The notes under the pieces: model-generated
The model's input: only the letters and a program-made list of their open reading frames with translations
What the model was told of the DNA's origin: nothing
Databases searched by the model: none
Shown here: in pieces, positions 20,707 through 31,726 of the stretch
Layout of the letters: each line of letters starts with the position of its first letter
Numbering within the stretch: position 1 is the first letter of the stretch
Origin: Bartonella quintana
Lineage (GTDB): Bacteria > Pseudomonadota > Alphaproteobacteria > Rhizobiales > Rhizobiaceae
Length of the DNA stretch: 64,000 nt
Direction: 5' to 3'
NCBI RefSeq assembly: GCF_009936175.1
Contig: NZ_AP019773.1
Location: 930,001-994,000 of the forward strand
Position numbers and translations under genes: made by a program

Positions 20707-21891
20707 TTAGTTTTCTAAATACTCGATAGGATCAACAGGTAAAGAATTCTTACGTACTTCAAAATAAACACGTGGAGTTTTAACATCTCCTGAAACACCA
20801 GACTTAGCAATCTCATCACCACGCCGTATCCTTTGCCCCCTGTTAACAACAAGCTTGCTATTATATCCATAAATAGTGATAATATTATTTTCATGTCGAA
20901 TCATAACAACATTGCCGAGTTCTTTTAACCCATCACTTGCATAAATAACGATACCATTTTCCGCTGCCTTTACCGATGAGCCTTCAGGTACAGCAATATC
21001 TATTCCTCGACTCGTTGCCGTCCCTTTCTTTTGACCAAACTGGCTCAATAAACGCCCTCGTACCGGCCAACGCATCTTAGAAATTCCCGTAGCTTGTGGA
21101 GTCACACCATTATCCGTATTCATTACAGTGTTCAAAACATCCGTTTTATAATTCGATGAAGGCATCTGTGTGGAAGAATTCTGCTCAGCATTTGACCTGT
21201 TTATCTTTGAAGAAGGCATGGCTATTATAGGAGCTTTATCTGTAGATGGAGCTTTCTGATATCGTATAGAAGACCTGACTTGAGATTTGGATGAAGGTTC
21301 TGTTGATGTAACCCTATCATCATTTTGAGCATTCGAAGTTGCGACCGTACGCCTGCCTGGGATCATAAGCACCTGACCGATATAAATAGAATTATTATTG
21401 CTTATGCCATTTTCTAATTTTAATGCCTCAACACTGATCCCTATTTGCCGTGCAATGCTTAATAATGTATCCCCACTTTGAACGATATAAGAGTTTCGCC
21501 GAAAAAGAGGAGTATTATTCATTGAACGAGAAATTGTTCCAAGATTGCGTGGCGGAGTCCCTATAATTCGACCATCAGGAGAAAGCGTCCCGTCTTGTCG
21601 TGGAGAATTATATGAAGCACTGTCATCAGCCCATGAATTATTACTTGGCTCCACAGGTGGCAATTCAGTGCTTTGTATTACATCGCCACCGTACGATAGC
21701 ATTCCCGGATCTGTAGGGATCGTTGTAGACATATTGGACCGATTAGAAACCGTATGATGAGAGAAAATATTAGCGAAACGCTGTGTACCAGAACTACACC
21801 CCGCAAGAATCGTTATCATCGCTAAAAGGGTTATCCCTTGATTACAACAGAAAATCTTACCCAAAACTTTTAAATACATAGTTTTGCTCAC
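20707..21891 (-). CDS. nlpD: NlpD-like LysM/M23 lipoprotein, probably a non-catalytic amidase activator
   Basis: A 394-residue predicted outer-membrane lipoprotein. The signal peptide ends in lipobox LAGC with Cys near residue 32. A LysM domain (about 135-180, YIVQSGDTLLSIARQIGIS) binds peptidoglycan. The C-terminal M23 fold (about 275-390) lacks the zinc ligands of active endopeptidases: SRGIDIA, YGYNSK and RVYFEVR stand where active enzymes have His. The same degeneration defines E. coli NlpD, which activates a cell-wall amidase. Between LysM and M23 is a Ser/Asn/Thr-rich linker. The gene lies between pcm and yajC, the usual Hyphomicrobiales order. Confidence 0.85.
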   Translation of the reverse strand: MSKTMYLKVLGKIFCCNQGITLLAMITILAGCSSGTQRFANIFSHHTVSNRSNMSTTIPTDPGMLSYGGDVIQSTELPPVEPSNNSWADDSASYNSPRQDGTLSPDGRIIGTPPRNLGTISRSMNNTPLFRRNSYIVQSGDTLLSIARQIGISVEALKLENGISNNNSIYIGQVLMIPGRRTVATSNAQNDDRVTSTEPSSKSQVRSSIRYQKAPSTDKAPIIAMPSSKINRSNAEQNSSTQMPSSNYKTDVLNTVMNTDNGVTPQATGISKMRWPVRGRLLSQFGQKKGTATSRGIDIAVPEGSSVKAAENGIVIYASDGLKELGNVVMIRHENNIITIYGYNSKLVVNRGQRIRRGDEIAKSGVSGDVKTPRVYFEVRKNSLPVDPIEYLEN

Positions 21892-22047
21892 TCGCCAATA
21901 CTCAAATTACTCTATTAGAACTTTTTAATATTACCTAAGAGTTAAAACTAAGATATTTTATTCAAAAATATCTTTACGGTAAAATCAAACTGAATTTGCT
22001 ATAAAGCAAAAGATGAAATGCTTGAGGGAGTACCTACACTCTGAAAA

Positions 22048-22707
22048 TCAAAGTGTTTCCGCAATACCTTCAATAAAGGGTTGATAGCGCACTTGAAACA
22101 TTTCTAAGCACTCAAATCGGCTACCAATTTTTGTATAACGCGTAATCGTTTGTACCCCTTCATCGGGTCCTATGGCTTGAATGAGAATGCCATTTTCAGT
22201 TAAAAGTTCTAAAAATTCCTTTGGTTCATCAGAGCGTGATGGCCAAATAAGAATACGATCAAACGATCCAAAACCTGTAACAGTACGGCTTCCATCAAAC
22301 TGTCGTAAAACAATATTCTCAATTCCCAAAGTTTGAAATTTTTGACGCGCCAAATCAATAAGTGTTTTATAGCGATCAATTGTTATTACACGTTCACTAA
22401 GACATGCCATAAGGGCAGTACAAAAACCAGAACCCGTACCAATTTCTAAGATGCGATGTTTCTTTTTCAACGATAAAGCAAAAAGGATCAAAAGCTGCTC
22501 TTCCAAACGCTCAATATATTCACCACACTCAATTGGGATAACTTTATTATCATATGCGCTGTTACACCAAGGAGAAGCCACAAACTGCTGCCGCGGAACT
22601 TTCTCCAATGCTGCAAAAAAGCGAACATCATCAATTCCTTTGCTGCGCATTTTCAGCACAAGACCGGCCAACTCCTCATGAAATCGTAAAATACCCTTTT
22701 GATTCAT
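22048..22707 (-). CDS. pcm: protein-L-isoaspartate O-methyltransferase
   Basis: SAM-dependent repair of isoaspartyl residues in damaged proteins. The 219-residue sequence has family start FFAALEKVPRQQFV, SAM motif I RILEIGTGSGFCTALMA near residue 82, and the post-I acidic residue in ERVITIDRYKTL. Divergence in the motif usually read as PYD.I suggests relaxed conservation. In relatives surE lies between serS and pcm; here the serS-pcm spacer is only 133 nt. Confidence 0.88.
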   Translation of the reverse strand: MNQKGILRFHEELAGLVLKMRSKGIDDVRFFAALEKVPRQQFVASPWCNSAYDNKVIPIECGEYIERLEEQLLILFALSLKKKHRILEIGTGSGFCTALMACLSERVITIDRYKTLIDLARQKFQTLGIENIVLRQFDGSRTVTGFGSFDRILIWPSRSDEPKEFLELLTENGILIQAIGPDEGVQTITRYTKIGSRFECLEMFQVRYQPFIEGIAETL

Positions 22708-22840
22708 AGTATCATCCGATCTCCAACAAAGGAGTTACATGATTACACGCCCCCATTATCTCATTTAAAATGGCAAAACTTTGTGTTTGCATGCCATCAT
22801 TTTCTAGCAATAAACTTATATCGTTTTTCCTTTTGCAAAA

Positions 22841-24118
22841 TTAAGCAGTAATACAACGCATACCCTTTACATAAGGTTGTAAAACATCTGGTATAATAAT
22901 CGACCCATCAGCCTGCTGATAATTCTCAAGAATGGCAATAAGACAACGACCAACAGCTGTACCAGAACCATTAAGACTATGAACGAATTTTAATGTTTTA
23001 TCACCTTCTTTACGATACCGAGCATTCATGCGCCGCCCTTGAAAATCTCCACAAACTGAACAACTGGAAATTTCACGATAACATCCTTGGCCAGGAAGCC
23101 ACACCTCAATATCATAAGTCTTACGGGCAGCAAATCCCATATCACCAGTAGAAAGAACCACTGTACGAAAAGGCAAACCAAGCCGTTTTAATACATCTTC
23201 TGCACATTCCGTCATACGTTCTAGTTCCATTAAAGACCGCTCTTCAGTAGTAATTGATACCATTTCTACCTTCCAAAACTGGTGTTGACGCAACATACCA
23301 CGTGTATCACGGCCTGCAGATCCAGCTTCTGAGCGAAAACAAGGAGTCAAAGAAGAAAAGCGCAGTGGCAAATCTGATATCTCAAGAATTTCATTGTTTA
23401 CCAAATTGGTTAACGGTACTTCTGCTGTAGAAATAAGCCACCGACCATCTGTCGTCCGAAAGAGATCGTCAGCAAATTTCGGCAACTGAGCTGCTCCATA
23501 AACAATCTCATCACGAACAAGAAGAGGTACCGAAACTTCTGTATAACCATGTTCATCAACATGCACATCAAGCATAAATTGACCCAATGCGCGTTCAAGC
23601 CGGGCCAATGCCCCTGAAAGCACTGTGAAACGTGCACCCGACAAACGGCTTGCCCGCTCAAAATCCATCTGCTTGAGATTTTGACCAAGATCAAAGTGTT
23701 CCTTTGGTGTAAAATCAAACATCACAGGTGTACCAAAATGTCGAATAACAACATTATCACTTCCATCTTTACCCAATGGAACATCATCCAATGGAATATT
23801 CGGGAGTGTTGAAAGAGCTCTCTCAAAGTTCTCTGTCAATCGCTTTTCTTCTGTTGTAGCAGAAGAAAGAAAGACTTTAATCTCTTCAACCTCAGCTCTA
23901 AGATGTTCAGCCATTGTCTGATCACACGCAGCTAAAGCCTGTCCTATTTCCTTTGAAGCCGCATTGCGACGCTCCTGTGCGGATTGCACTTTAGCAACAT
24001 GTGACCGCCGCTCAAGATCAAGTTTTATTAACCTTTCAGCTTGTGGCTCAATGCCTCTCTTTGCCAATGCTTCATCTAATTTTTCAGGGTATTCACGAAT
24101 CCACTTAATATCAAGCAT
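22841..24118 (-). CDS. serS: seryl-tRNA synthetase
   Basis: Class II synthetase charging tRNA-Ser. An N-terminal coiled-coil arm (about residues 28-105) precedes the catalytic domain. Motif 2 reads [20 protein letters not shown] (near 265) and motif 3 [12 protein letters not shown] (near 390). Length 425 aa is normal. It lies 47 nt downstream of tatC. Confidence 0.97.
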   Translation of the reverse strand: MLDIKWIREYPEKLDEALAKRGIEPQAERLIKLDLERRSHVAKVQSAQERRNAASKEIGQALAACDQTMAEHLRAEVEEIKVFLSSATTEEKRLTENFERALSTLPNIPLDDVPLGKDGSDNVVIRHFGTPVMFDFTPKEHFDLGQNLKQMDFERASRLSGARFTVLSGALARLERALGQFMLDVHVDEHGYTEVSVPLLVRDEIVYGAAQLPKFADDLFRTTDGRWLISTAEVPLTNLVNNEILEISDLPLRFSSLTPCFRSEAGSAGRDTRGMLRQHQFWKVEMVSITTEERSLMELERMTECAEDVLKRLGLPFRTVVLSTGDMGFAARKTYDIEVWLPGQGCYREISSCSVCGDFQGRRMNARYRKEGDKTLKFVHSLNGSGTAVGRCLIAILENYQQADGSIIIPDVLQPYVKGMRCITA

Positions 24119-24165
24119 CCAAATTCCTCATTTGCATCGTTTCTATTCGTTTCTTATCGCACAAG

Positions 24166-24957
24166 TTATAAACTTCTCTTAAGAGGATTTTTTCTCTTTT
24201 CTATCCAGTAGGCAATTAAAATTGAAATCTCATAAAGAGCAATCGTTGGTAAAGCCACTGCAAACATAGTAAAAAAATCCGATGGAGTTACTATCGCCGC
24301 AATTACAAAAGAGACGAGGATAGCCCACTTTCGTTTAGATACCAAACCATGAGAAGTTAAAAGTCCAACGTTCGTTAAAAGACTGGTGACAAGAGGTAAT
24401 TGAAAAATCAAACCAAAAATCAGCATAAACGATGTCATAAAGCTCAAATAATCGGAGATACGGACTATAAACTCTATTCTTAAATGAACACCTGGAAGAA
24501 ATTGCTGAGAAAGACTAAACCAAAGCATTATCGGCGCTAATAGAGCATAAACAAATGCTCCCCCAATACAAAATAAGATAGGGCTACTAATGAGAAATGG
24601 TAAAAAAGCCATGCGTTCATTTTTATAAAGACCTGGTGCGATAAAGCTATAAAACTGAAAAGCCGTACAGGGAAATGACAAAATAGCGGCCCCAAAAGCA
24701 GCAAGTTTCATTTTCGTTAAAAAAGTTTCCCATACTTGTGTTGATTGCAGACGAATACTTTCAGGATTACCACCCGACATTTTCATTGCCCACTGATAAG
24801 GCCATATCAAAAAATTTAAGATATAGTCTTTGACGAGAAAACACATCATAAAAGCTATTAAAAATGCGATCAGAGCAACAATAATTCGCTGACGAAGTTC
24901 AATCAAATGTTCTAAAAGTGGTGCCATATTGGCATCAACTTCATCTCTCTCATTCAT
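24166..24957 (-). CDS. tatC: TatC twin-arginine translocase subunit
   Basis: Six-pass receptor for twin-arginine signal peptides. The N-terminal MAPLLEHLIELRQRI, the first periplasmic loop, FYSFIAPGLYKNER near 125 and FGLIFQLPLV near 200 are family signatures. 263 aa. Its ATG overlaps the end of tatB by 4 nt, so the two are coupled. Confidence 0.96.
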   Translation of the reverse strand: MNERDEVDANMAPLLEHLIELRQRIIVALIAFLIAFMMCFLVKDYILNFLIWPYQWAMKMSGGNPESIRLQSTQVWETFLTKMKLAAFGAAILSFPCTAFQFYSFIAPGLYKNERMAFLPFLISSPILFCIGGAFVYALLAPIMLWFSLSQQFLPGVHLRIEFIVRISDYLSFMTSFMLIFGLIFQLPLVTSLLTNVGLLTSHGLVSKRKWAILVSFVIAAIVTPSDFFTMFAVALPTIALYEISILIAYWIEKRKNPLKRSL

Positions 24958-25394
24958 GATGCATCTTCTTTATCTTTAGAAATTACAGAAATACTTCCAG
25001 AACTTTGAGAATCAACAGATACTGTTACCTCTTCATTGATTTTGTTCTGATCATATCCAACAATTTCTTTATTTTTTTCTGATTTATGGTGCATTGTATT
25101 TACATCAAAATTATTGCGGACATCCCCTACTGCATCATGAATGGGATTGAAAATTTCCATCAACTTCTTGTTTGGATTAAGATCATTAATATCCGATAAT
25201 GTTTTTTGCAAATCATCGAGCTCGATTTGTTTCATTGCATCATCAAACTGATGACGAAATTCATTCGCTGTTGAACGTACATAAGCTATTGCTTTTGCCA
25301 TTGTCCTTAGCATTTTCGGTAAATCTCTCGATCTAACTACGATGATGAGAACAAATAAGATCACAAGAAACTCTGGCCCATCAATCCCAAACAT
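24954..25394 (-). CDS. tatB: TatB twin-arginine translocase subunit
   Basis: Membrane-anchored partner of TatC. Short N-terminus MFGIDGPEFLVI leads into one membrane helix (about residues 8-22), then an amphipathic helix with RDLPKMLRTMAKAIAYVRS and a long polar tail. I chose the ATG at 25394 over the adjacent in-frame GTG at 25397. The 146 aa are typical. Lies 65 nt downstream of tatA. Confidence 0.92.
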   Translation of the reverse strand: MFGIDGPEFLVILFVLIIVVRSRDLPKMLRTMAKAIAYVRSTANEFRHQFDDAMKQIELDDLQKTLSDINDLNPNKKLMEIFNPIHDAVGDVRNNFDVNTMHHKSEKNKEIVGYDQNKINEEVTVSVDSQSSGSISVISKDKEDAS

Positions 25395-25459
25395 CACTTA
25401 TACTCGACTTCCTTATTAAAAAATAATGTATAATTATTGAGTGTGTAATTGCGTCTTTA

Positions 25460-25771
25460 TTACTTTCCACGCTGTTTTTTAGCAACAGACGCCTTGCCTT
25501 CTTTAAAGGAAGAAGAACCTTTTCTGCGTTCTGCTGCACGCTTCACCGATAACGGCTGAGATTGTTGAGGTCTAACATCTGTTGTTTTGGAATAGTCGGA
25601 CATTTCAAGTTTATCCTCGAGAAGTTCTCCTTCTTCCTTCATATTCTTTTTAAAAGCTTTAATCCCCTTAGCCACATCGCCCATTAATTCAGAAACCTTA
25701 CCGCGTCCGAAAAGCACAAGGACAATCAGTAAAATCACAATTAAATGTGTTGGTGAAAAAATATTACCCAT
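25460..25771 (-). CDS. tatA: TatA twin-arginine translocase pore subunit
   Basis: One membrane helix (about residues 5-21, with [19 protein letters not shown]) followed by the amphipathic helix [17 protein letters not shown] and a charged tail; 103 aa. [17 protein letters not shown] is the TatA/E signature. The ATG at 25771 is preferred to a GTG one codon upstream. In relatives scpA-scpB precede it; here the degraded nagZ does. Confidence 0.93.
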   Translation of the reverse strand: MGNIFSPTHLIVILLIVLVLFGRGKVSELMGDVAKGIKAFKKNMKEEGELLEDKLEMSDYSKTTDVRPQQSQPLSVKRAAERRKGSSSFKEGKASVAKKQRGK

Positions 25772-25933
25772 CACTTTCTCTCACTGCTTTTAAATTTGCT
25801 TTCAATTGTTCATGCCTACTGTGTAAAGAATGTACCAAATATAGCCATATCTTACTTGTATATTTTCTTCTAAAGTCAAAGGCAATCGCATGTTTTTATT
25901 GTAAACTGACTTTTTAGCCTCTCTCTACTTTTC

Positions 25934-27089
25934 TCAGCGCATTCCAACAAACACAGATAAATCAAAAATGACAAACCTCTTTAAATAAAAAGTCAAAAGG
26001 TTTGAAAATTCCTCTATCAAGGCAATTTCATCTGATCTGTCTGAGTGCAAAAACCTACTGCAAGGACTATCCGCAGGTTCTAATGCTTTGTCTTTTAAAA
26101 ATGGCGTTATCTGCGCAATTGCAAACATCTTTTCCAATTACCATTACAGCGAAAAACAATGTCACAGCCTGCAGCAAAAATTTTACGTGTTAAATCGGAA
26201 AAATTTTCTGAAAGCGTACTCCCTGAAAGAGCTTTCATTGACAACATCATCTGCCATTAAAAACCCGTCAAAACTTATATTTTCACGAATAACATTCTCA
26301 ATAACTCTCTTAGAAAGCGTTACAGGAACTCGCTCGTCAACTGCCTTATAGACAATATGCGCAGTCATCGCAGTTGGTAAATTAGCCAAATTTTAAAAAG
26401 GCAAAAAATCATACTTTTCCAAAATATTAAGTTGTGCAGCGACACATGCTAATTTAAAATGCGTATCGCAAAGCGCTCGTCCATGTCCGGGAATAGTTTT
26501 TCATCACCGGTAAAATACCTCTATCCCAAAACCAACCCCTGGGCTGCTGCTGCACGCCCTAAAGCTACAACTGTTTCTTGTTCCTGACCATAAGTACGTG
26601 TTCAATAATATCGTGCGCTCCATCTGGAACATCTAAAACAGGAAGAAAATTGGCATTGATGCCAAATTTCATTAAATCAAAAAGCATAAAGTCGAGACAT
26701 AATCCATGCAGTACAAATTCCCTTATCTTAATCTTTTTTATAAACTTTCCCCAAAGTGCAGCTGATGGATAATGAGCTACTAGAGTTAGAGATGGAAGTG
26801 GAAGCAAATGTTGTACTCCCCCCCTTCTGATCAATAAAAATAAAATATTATCACGTCCACTTACATCACGTAAAGATATGGTAAGCACCTTCACATCATC
26901 TTCCGACACAATATTGCGTACAAACAAAATAAAAGCCCAAGGTTTATGTTCAACAATGAACATTTTTTCATCTTCTCTTAGGAAAAAACCAGAAATACCA
27001 GTAATCATAGCTTTTATTTCTGAAATTATCGCAATACCTTGATGCTTGTTTGACCCTAATCCCTCATTTGATTGAGACAGCTCGCACAT
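25934..27089 (-). pseudogene. nagZ: degraded beta-N-acetylhexosaminidase gene nagZ
   Basis: A full-length NagZ-like reading is spread over several frames. From the 5' end (27089): AMITGISGFFLREDEKMFI, PWAFILFVRNI, then NFLPVLDVPDGAHDII. A frameshift near 26600 leads to RTYGQEQETVVALGRAAA and an in-frame TAG near 26521. A further shift near 26495 leads to IPGHGRALCDTHF, then a TAA near 26395 and NLANLPTAMTAHIVYKAVDE, ISFDGFLMADDV. More shifts between about 26220 and 26170 precede IFAAGCDIVFRCNGNW and DKALEPADSPC. At least five disruptions, so no product is made. NagZ removes N-acetylglucosamine from muropeptides during wall recycling. It sits in the ancestral place upstream of tatA, without scpA/scpB between. 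Confidence 0.88.
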
Positions 27090-27757
27090 CTCATGTCAAT
27101 TTTTAAAGCTCTATTTCGGTCTCATACACAAAAATCTGACCATTGCGCATATGAAAGTAAAACTTGTGCTTTGAATAACGAAAGCTATTACTTAAATGCT
27201 CCCGTGAGAAATCTGTCTACACATCACACAAGCATTTTTTACTACTCTTGTTCCTAGAATTTATATCGGCTTTCTTAAAGCAAGAAACCGATTAGTTTAA
27301 CAGTGCTTTTTTAGACATTAAAAATAATGTATCAATCTCCAAATAATTGGCAAGTTTATTGATTAATATGTAAATTGATTAGAATCTTTAGCAATCTCCA
27401 CTGATGCTTCAATGAGCTTGTACTTTTCATTCCTTTTCTTTTGAAGCTAAAATAATAAAGAAATTCTCTCACAATATACCAAATGCTTCAATTGAAGTTT
27501 TTTTTGTATCCCTGTCCATATTTCGATAAAAGATTTAAAATCTTAGTGATTAATCCAGTTCATATAAATTGAATTGAGAGAAAACAGCATAGCCAATAAC
27601 TAAAAATCTATGACATTGCTATTCTTCCAAACATAATGCTTTTTTGATCAAGATATTATTTTATCTCTCCAATAAAACTTTTGTTGATAGAAAAATCGCC
27701 GTTTCATGTTAATAAAAAAGGTCTGGTGAGCAGTTATAAATATGGTAGAATTTACTC
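27090..27757. other. spacer between nagZ remnant and rlmJ
   Basis: About 670 AT-rich nt. I recognise no gene, RNA or mobile element. In relatives a SPOR-domain gene and argS lie upstream of nagZ; I could not identify remnants of either here. Confidence 0.4.
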
Positions 27758-28600
27758 ATGAACTATCGGCATATTTATCATGCTGGCAATTTTGCTGATG
27801 TTTTTAAACACATTATTGTCACCCGCATCGTCGAATATCTCAAACGCAAAGAAAAAGCTTTTCGTGTTATAGATACGCATGCCGGTATCGGCATTTACGA
27901 TCTTTCCTCTTTAGAAGCACATAAAACAAAAGAGTGGCACGACGGCGTTCAACGATTTCTGTCAGCCCCTATCCCAGAAAATTTAAAAGCACTCCTTCGT
28001 CCATGGTGCGATACCATTGAAACACTTAATAAGGGAAAAAAAGAAACCGTATTCTATCCTGGATCCCCTTTTCTTATTCGCCAATTATTGCGTAAACAAG
28101 ACCGACTCATCGCAATTGAATTGCACTCTGAAGATTACCATATTTTAGCAAAAAATTTTGCCAATGATTATCAAACAAAAGTCCTGCATTTGGATGGGTG
28201 GCTTTCCTTAAATGCTCATCTACCACCAAAAGAAAAACGTGGTTTCATCCTTGTTGATCCTCCCTTTGAAAAACCTGGTGAATTTTCCCGTCTTATTGAG
28301 GGATTGGTGAAGGCGTATCGCCGTTTCCCAGGAGGAATCTATGCTTTATGGTATCCTGTTAAATATAAAAAAGAAATTGAAAATTTTCTTCACGCGCTTC
28401 ATCAAACAGGAATTCCAAAAATTCTACAACTTGAAATGCGTATTCGAAAAAGCTCGATACCGGCGACAATGAATGGAAGTGGTATGATCCTTATCAATCC
28501 TCCCTATCTTTTGGAAGAAGAAATGAAAAAACTCAGCCCCTTTCTTCTCGATCGGCTCGGGCAAGACAAAAATGCACAAATGACTCATAAATGGCTTTAA
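27758..28600 (+). CDS. rlmJ: 23S rRNA (adenine-2030-N6)-methyltransferase
   Basis: RlmJ/YhiR family methyltransferase that modifies A2030 of 23S rRNA. Family start MNYRHIYHAGNFADVFKHI, the SAM-site VIDTHAGIGIYDL near 45, and the catalytic motif VDPPFEKPGEF near 165 are all visible. 280 aa, normal length. It stands alone between two decayed spacers. Confidence 0.94.
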   Translation: MNYRHIYHAGNFADVFKHIIVTRIVEYLKRKEKAFRVIDTHAGIGIYDLSSLEAHKTKEWHDGVQRFLSAPIPENLKALLRPWCDTIETLNKGKKETVFYPGSPFLIRQLLRKQDRLIAIELHSEDYHILAKNFANDYQTKVLHLDGWLSLNAHLPPKEKRGFILVDPPFEKPGEFSRLIEGLVKAYRRFPGGIYALWYPVKYKKEIENFLHALHQTGIPKILQLEMRIRKSSIPATMNGSGMILINPPYLLEEEMKKLSPFLLDRLGQDKNAQMTHKWL

Positions 28601-28982
28601 AAAGAACATCTATTATGTTAAAATTACTTTTTTATGTTTTTCCTGAATCAAGACCCTTTTCGTAGGAATTAAAGAGCATGAAACTGCTCACAAGTGTGAC
28701 ACTACACAAATTCTTTGACCTTTTGAAGCATATCAAGCTAATGTAAAAAATAGCGAGAAGTACAGATTTGATTTTTTTTCTTTTAAAGCTACTCTTGAAT
28801 CATAACAAAATTATTATTTCAATCAGTTCATAAATAAAATTGGCGAATTTGTAAAACTGTTCTGTGGAACTGTTTTCGGATTTTTTCTTATGAAAAATAA
28901 TAACTCCAAAATCGCGTAATTTCATGCCATAATGCGGCATTTATAGGAAAAAAAACTACCAATATATAAATGATAAGACTTA
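28601..28982. other. spacer upstream of uvrC
   Basis: 382 AT-rich nt with no supported gene. It must hold the uvrC promoter, but I cannot single one out. Confidence 0.4.
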
Positions 28983-31019
28983 ATGAAGAAGAATATTTCA
29001 TATGGAAAACACAAAACATTTCCGAATAAACTAAATGGTCTTGAAAAACAACACAGCTTGTCCAAAAATGAACGAGACAACTTCCCTTTTCTCTCTAATA
29101 TTCCATGGGACAACGCCAATCAAGGAAGTGATAAAAACCAACTCAAAGGAGCCAAACTCATACAAGAGTTTGTCAAACATCTTCCGCATAAGCCAGGAGT
29201 TTATCGGATGTTTGATGAAAATGGTAATGTTCTCTATATTGGCAAAGCACGTAATCTAAAAAAACGCGTTTCAAATTATACCTGCGAGCAAAGACATAAT
29301 AACCGTATTACCCGTATGATTCGTGCTACATATCATATGGAATTTGTTGTTACCCATACAGAAACAGAAGCGCTCCTCTTAGAAGCGAATCTCATTAAAA
29401 GGTTGCATCCACGTTTTAATGTGTTGCTGCGTGATGATAAAAGCTTTCCTTATATCATTATTACTGAGAATCACAAAGCACCTGCACTTTACAAACATCG
29501 CGGCGCCCGAACACGAAAAGCCCATTATTTCGGTCCTTTTGCCTCTTCGAGTGCAGTTACACAAACAATCAATGTTTTACAACGCGCTTTTTTATTACGC
29601 ACCTGTACCGATTCAGTTCTTGAAAATCGTACACGCCCCTGTTTGCTTTATCAAATCAAGCGCTGTTCTGCTCCTTGTACTCATGAAATCAGTGAAAATG
29701 ATTATAGAGAACTCGTTAGAGGAGCAAAAGCGTTCCTTTCGGGAAAAAGCCAATCCGTTAAAAATGATATGATTCAAGCTATGCATAAAGCCGCAGAAGA
29801 TCTTGATTTTGAACAAGCAGCAGTCTATCGTGACCGTTTATCAGCCCTCTCTCACATACAAAGCCATCAAGGCATTAATCCTCAAACAATAGAAGAAGCA
29901 GATGTATTTGCCATTGCGCAAAAGGGAGGAATAACCTGCATTCAAGTGTTTTTTTTCCGCATGGGGCAAAATTGGGGAAACCGATCCTATTTCCCTAAAG
30001 CAGATCCATCTTTCTCTCGTAGTGAAATTCTAGCCAGTTTCCTTGCCCAATTCTACGATGATAAGCCACTTCCAAAACTCATTCTTTTATCTGAAGAAAT
30101 TGAAGAAAAAACACTTCTTGCAGAGGCATTCAGTCTAAAAGCAAATCGTAAAATCTTCCTCTCTTTACCAAAACAAGGTGAACGTAAAACCCTGGTTAAT
30201 CACGCTTATATCAATGCTTATGAAGCACTTGGACATAAGCTTGCTGAAACAGCCACACATACAAAACTGCTTCAGGGAATTGCCGAAGTATTTCAGCTGC
30301 CTCAAACTCCACACCGTATAGAAGTCTATGATAATTCTCATCTTATGGGGACAAATGCAGTAGGCACAATGATTGTCGCAGATCAAATGGGATTTCTTAA
30401 AAATCAGTACCGCAAATTCAATATTCGCTCGACTGATATCACACCCGGCGATGATTTTGGCATGATGAAAGAAGTTATAAAACGACGATTTTCACGCCTT
30501 ATCAAAGAACATGGTCTACCTCATGAAAGCAACAGCATAAAAGATGAAGACGAAGATTGTTTTTCCATTTGGCCTAATCTTATATTAATCGATGGAGGTG
30601 AAGGACAAATCAACAGTGTGCATACAATACTCGCTGAATTAAAATTAGACGATTTCATTACAGTAGTGGGAATCGCTAAAGGTGCTGACCGTAGAGCGGG
30701 ACATGAACGTTTTTTTATAAAAGGAAAAACACCTTTTACACTTCCCCCACATGACCCTATCCTGTATTTTTTGCAACGTCTACGCGATGAAGCACACCGT
30801 TTTGCAATTAAAACTCACAGAATAAAACGAAAAAAAGCAACATTGAAAAATCCGCTTGATGAAATTAAAAATATTGGTCCAACAAGAAAGCGTGCATTGC
30901 TTCATCATTTTGGAAGTGCTAAAATCGTGGCTAACGCTTCACTCGAAGATTTAACAAAAGTTACAGGAATTTCTGTCACGATTGCACAAAAAATTCATAA
31001 CCATTTTAATGAAAAATAG
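28983..31019 (+). CDS. uvrC: excinuclease ABC subunit C
   Basis: Dual-incision nuclease of nucleotide excision repair. After a ~65-residue polar N-terminal extension come the GIY-YIG nuclease domain ([20 protein letters not shown], about 78-105), the UVR/UvrB-binding segment ([20 protein letters not shown], near 275), the RNase H-like second nuclease ([19 protein letters not shown], near 445) and a C-terminal helix-hairpin-helix pair ([19 protein letters not shown]). 678 aa. The extension is common in Hyphomicrobiales UvrC. Confidence 0.96.
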   Translation: MKKNISYGKHKTFPNKLNGLEKQHSLSKNERDNFPFLSNIPWDNANQGSDKNQLKGAKLIQEFVKHLPHKPGVYRMFDENGNVLYIGKARNLKKRVSNYTCEQRHNNRITRMIRATYHMEFVVTHTETEALLLEANLIKRLHPRFNVLLRDDKSFPYIIITENHKAPALYKHRGARTRKAHYFGPFASSSAVTQTINVLQRAFLLRTCTDSVLENRTRPCLLYQIKRCSAPCTHEISENDYRELVRGAKAFLSGKSQSVKNDMIQAMHKAAEDLDFEQAAVYRDRLSALSHIQSHQGINPQTIEEADVFAIAQKGGITCIQVFFFRMGQNWGNRSYFPKADPSFSRSEILASFLAQFYDDKPLPKLILLSEEIEEKTLLAEAFSLKANRKIFLSLPKQGERKTLVNHAYINAYEALGHKLAETATHTKLLQGIAEVFQLPQTPHRIEVYDNSHLMGTNAVGTMIVADQMGFLKNQYRKFNIRSTDITPGDDFGMMKEVIKRRFSRLIKEHGLPHESNSIKDEDEDCFSIWPNLILIDGGEGQINSVHTILAELKLDDFITVVGIAKGADRRAGHERFFIKGKTPFTLPPHDPILYFLQRLRDEAHRFAIKTHRIKRKKATLKNPLDEIKNIGPTRKRALLHHFGSAKIVANASLEDLTKVTGISVTIAQKIHNHFNEK

Positions 31020-31093
31020 ACTTGTTTCGTAATCTTTGCCTTGTTAGGTTTATAAAATATGTTCTAATTTCATAAAAAATTGAAAATGGTTCT

Positions 31094-31675
31094 ATGAAAA
31101 ATCATACTTTTTCTTTTCCAAATATTCTGACTTATGCACGAATTGTTGCAGTACCAATGGTTGTTGCGTGTTTTTTTTTAGAAGGACGGCTACAATCAAG
31201 TGATATCACACGTTGGATTGCCGTTTCCATTTTTGTGGTTGCATCCATTACTGACTTTCTTGATGGCTACCTTGCCCGTATTTGGGAACAAACATCCAAT
31301 ATTGGTCGCATGTTAGATCCAATTGCAGATAAACTTCTCGTATCTGCATGTTTGCTATTGCTTGCCGCAGACAGTACTATTGCGGGATGGACACTATGGG
31401 CAGCCATCATTATTCTTTGTCGGGAAATTCTCGTATCAGGATTACGTGAATATTTGGCTGAACTGAAAGTCAGTGTTCCTGTTTCTCGTCTTGCAAAATG
31501 GAAAACTTTTGTACAAATGATAGCCATTATCTTTCTTTTAGCGGGACCGGCTGGTAGTAAAGTTGTCCCTTACACAATGGAATTTGGCATCACTATGCTG
31601 TGGATTGCTGCTCTCCTCACATTGTGGACAGGGTGGGATTATTTTCGGGCAGGTCTAAAACATGTAATTCCATAA
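31094..31675 (+). CDS. pgsA: CDP-diacylglycerol-glycerol-3-phosphate 3-phosphatidyltransferase
   Basis: Makes phosphatidylglycerol phosphate at the inner membrane. The CDP-alcohol phosphotransferase motif is complete: DGYLARIWEQTSNIGRMLDP followed by IADK, with the spacing D-G-x2-A-R-x8-G-x3-D-x3-D. 193 aa with about five membrane segments. It follows uvrC by 74 nt, a conserved pairing. moaD and moaE, which follow in many relatives, are absent; ndk converges instead. Confidence 0.94.
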   Translation: MKNHTFSFPNILTYARIVAVPMVVACFFLEGRLQSSDITRWIAVSIFVVASITDFLDGYLARIWEQTSNIGRMLDPIADKLLVSACLLLLAADSTIAGWTLWAAIIILCREILVSGLREYLAELKVSVPVSRLAKWKTFVQMIAIIFLLAGPAGSKVVPYTMEFGITMLWIAALLTLWTGWDYFRAGLKHVIP

Positions 31676-31726
31676 AAATGGTGAAACCCATACACCCTTT
31701 CAAAGAAATCTATAACTTCATAAGAA

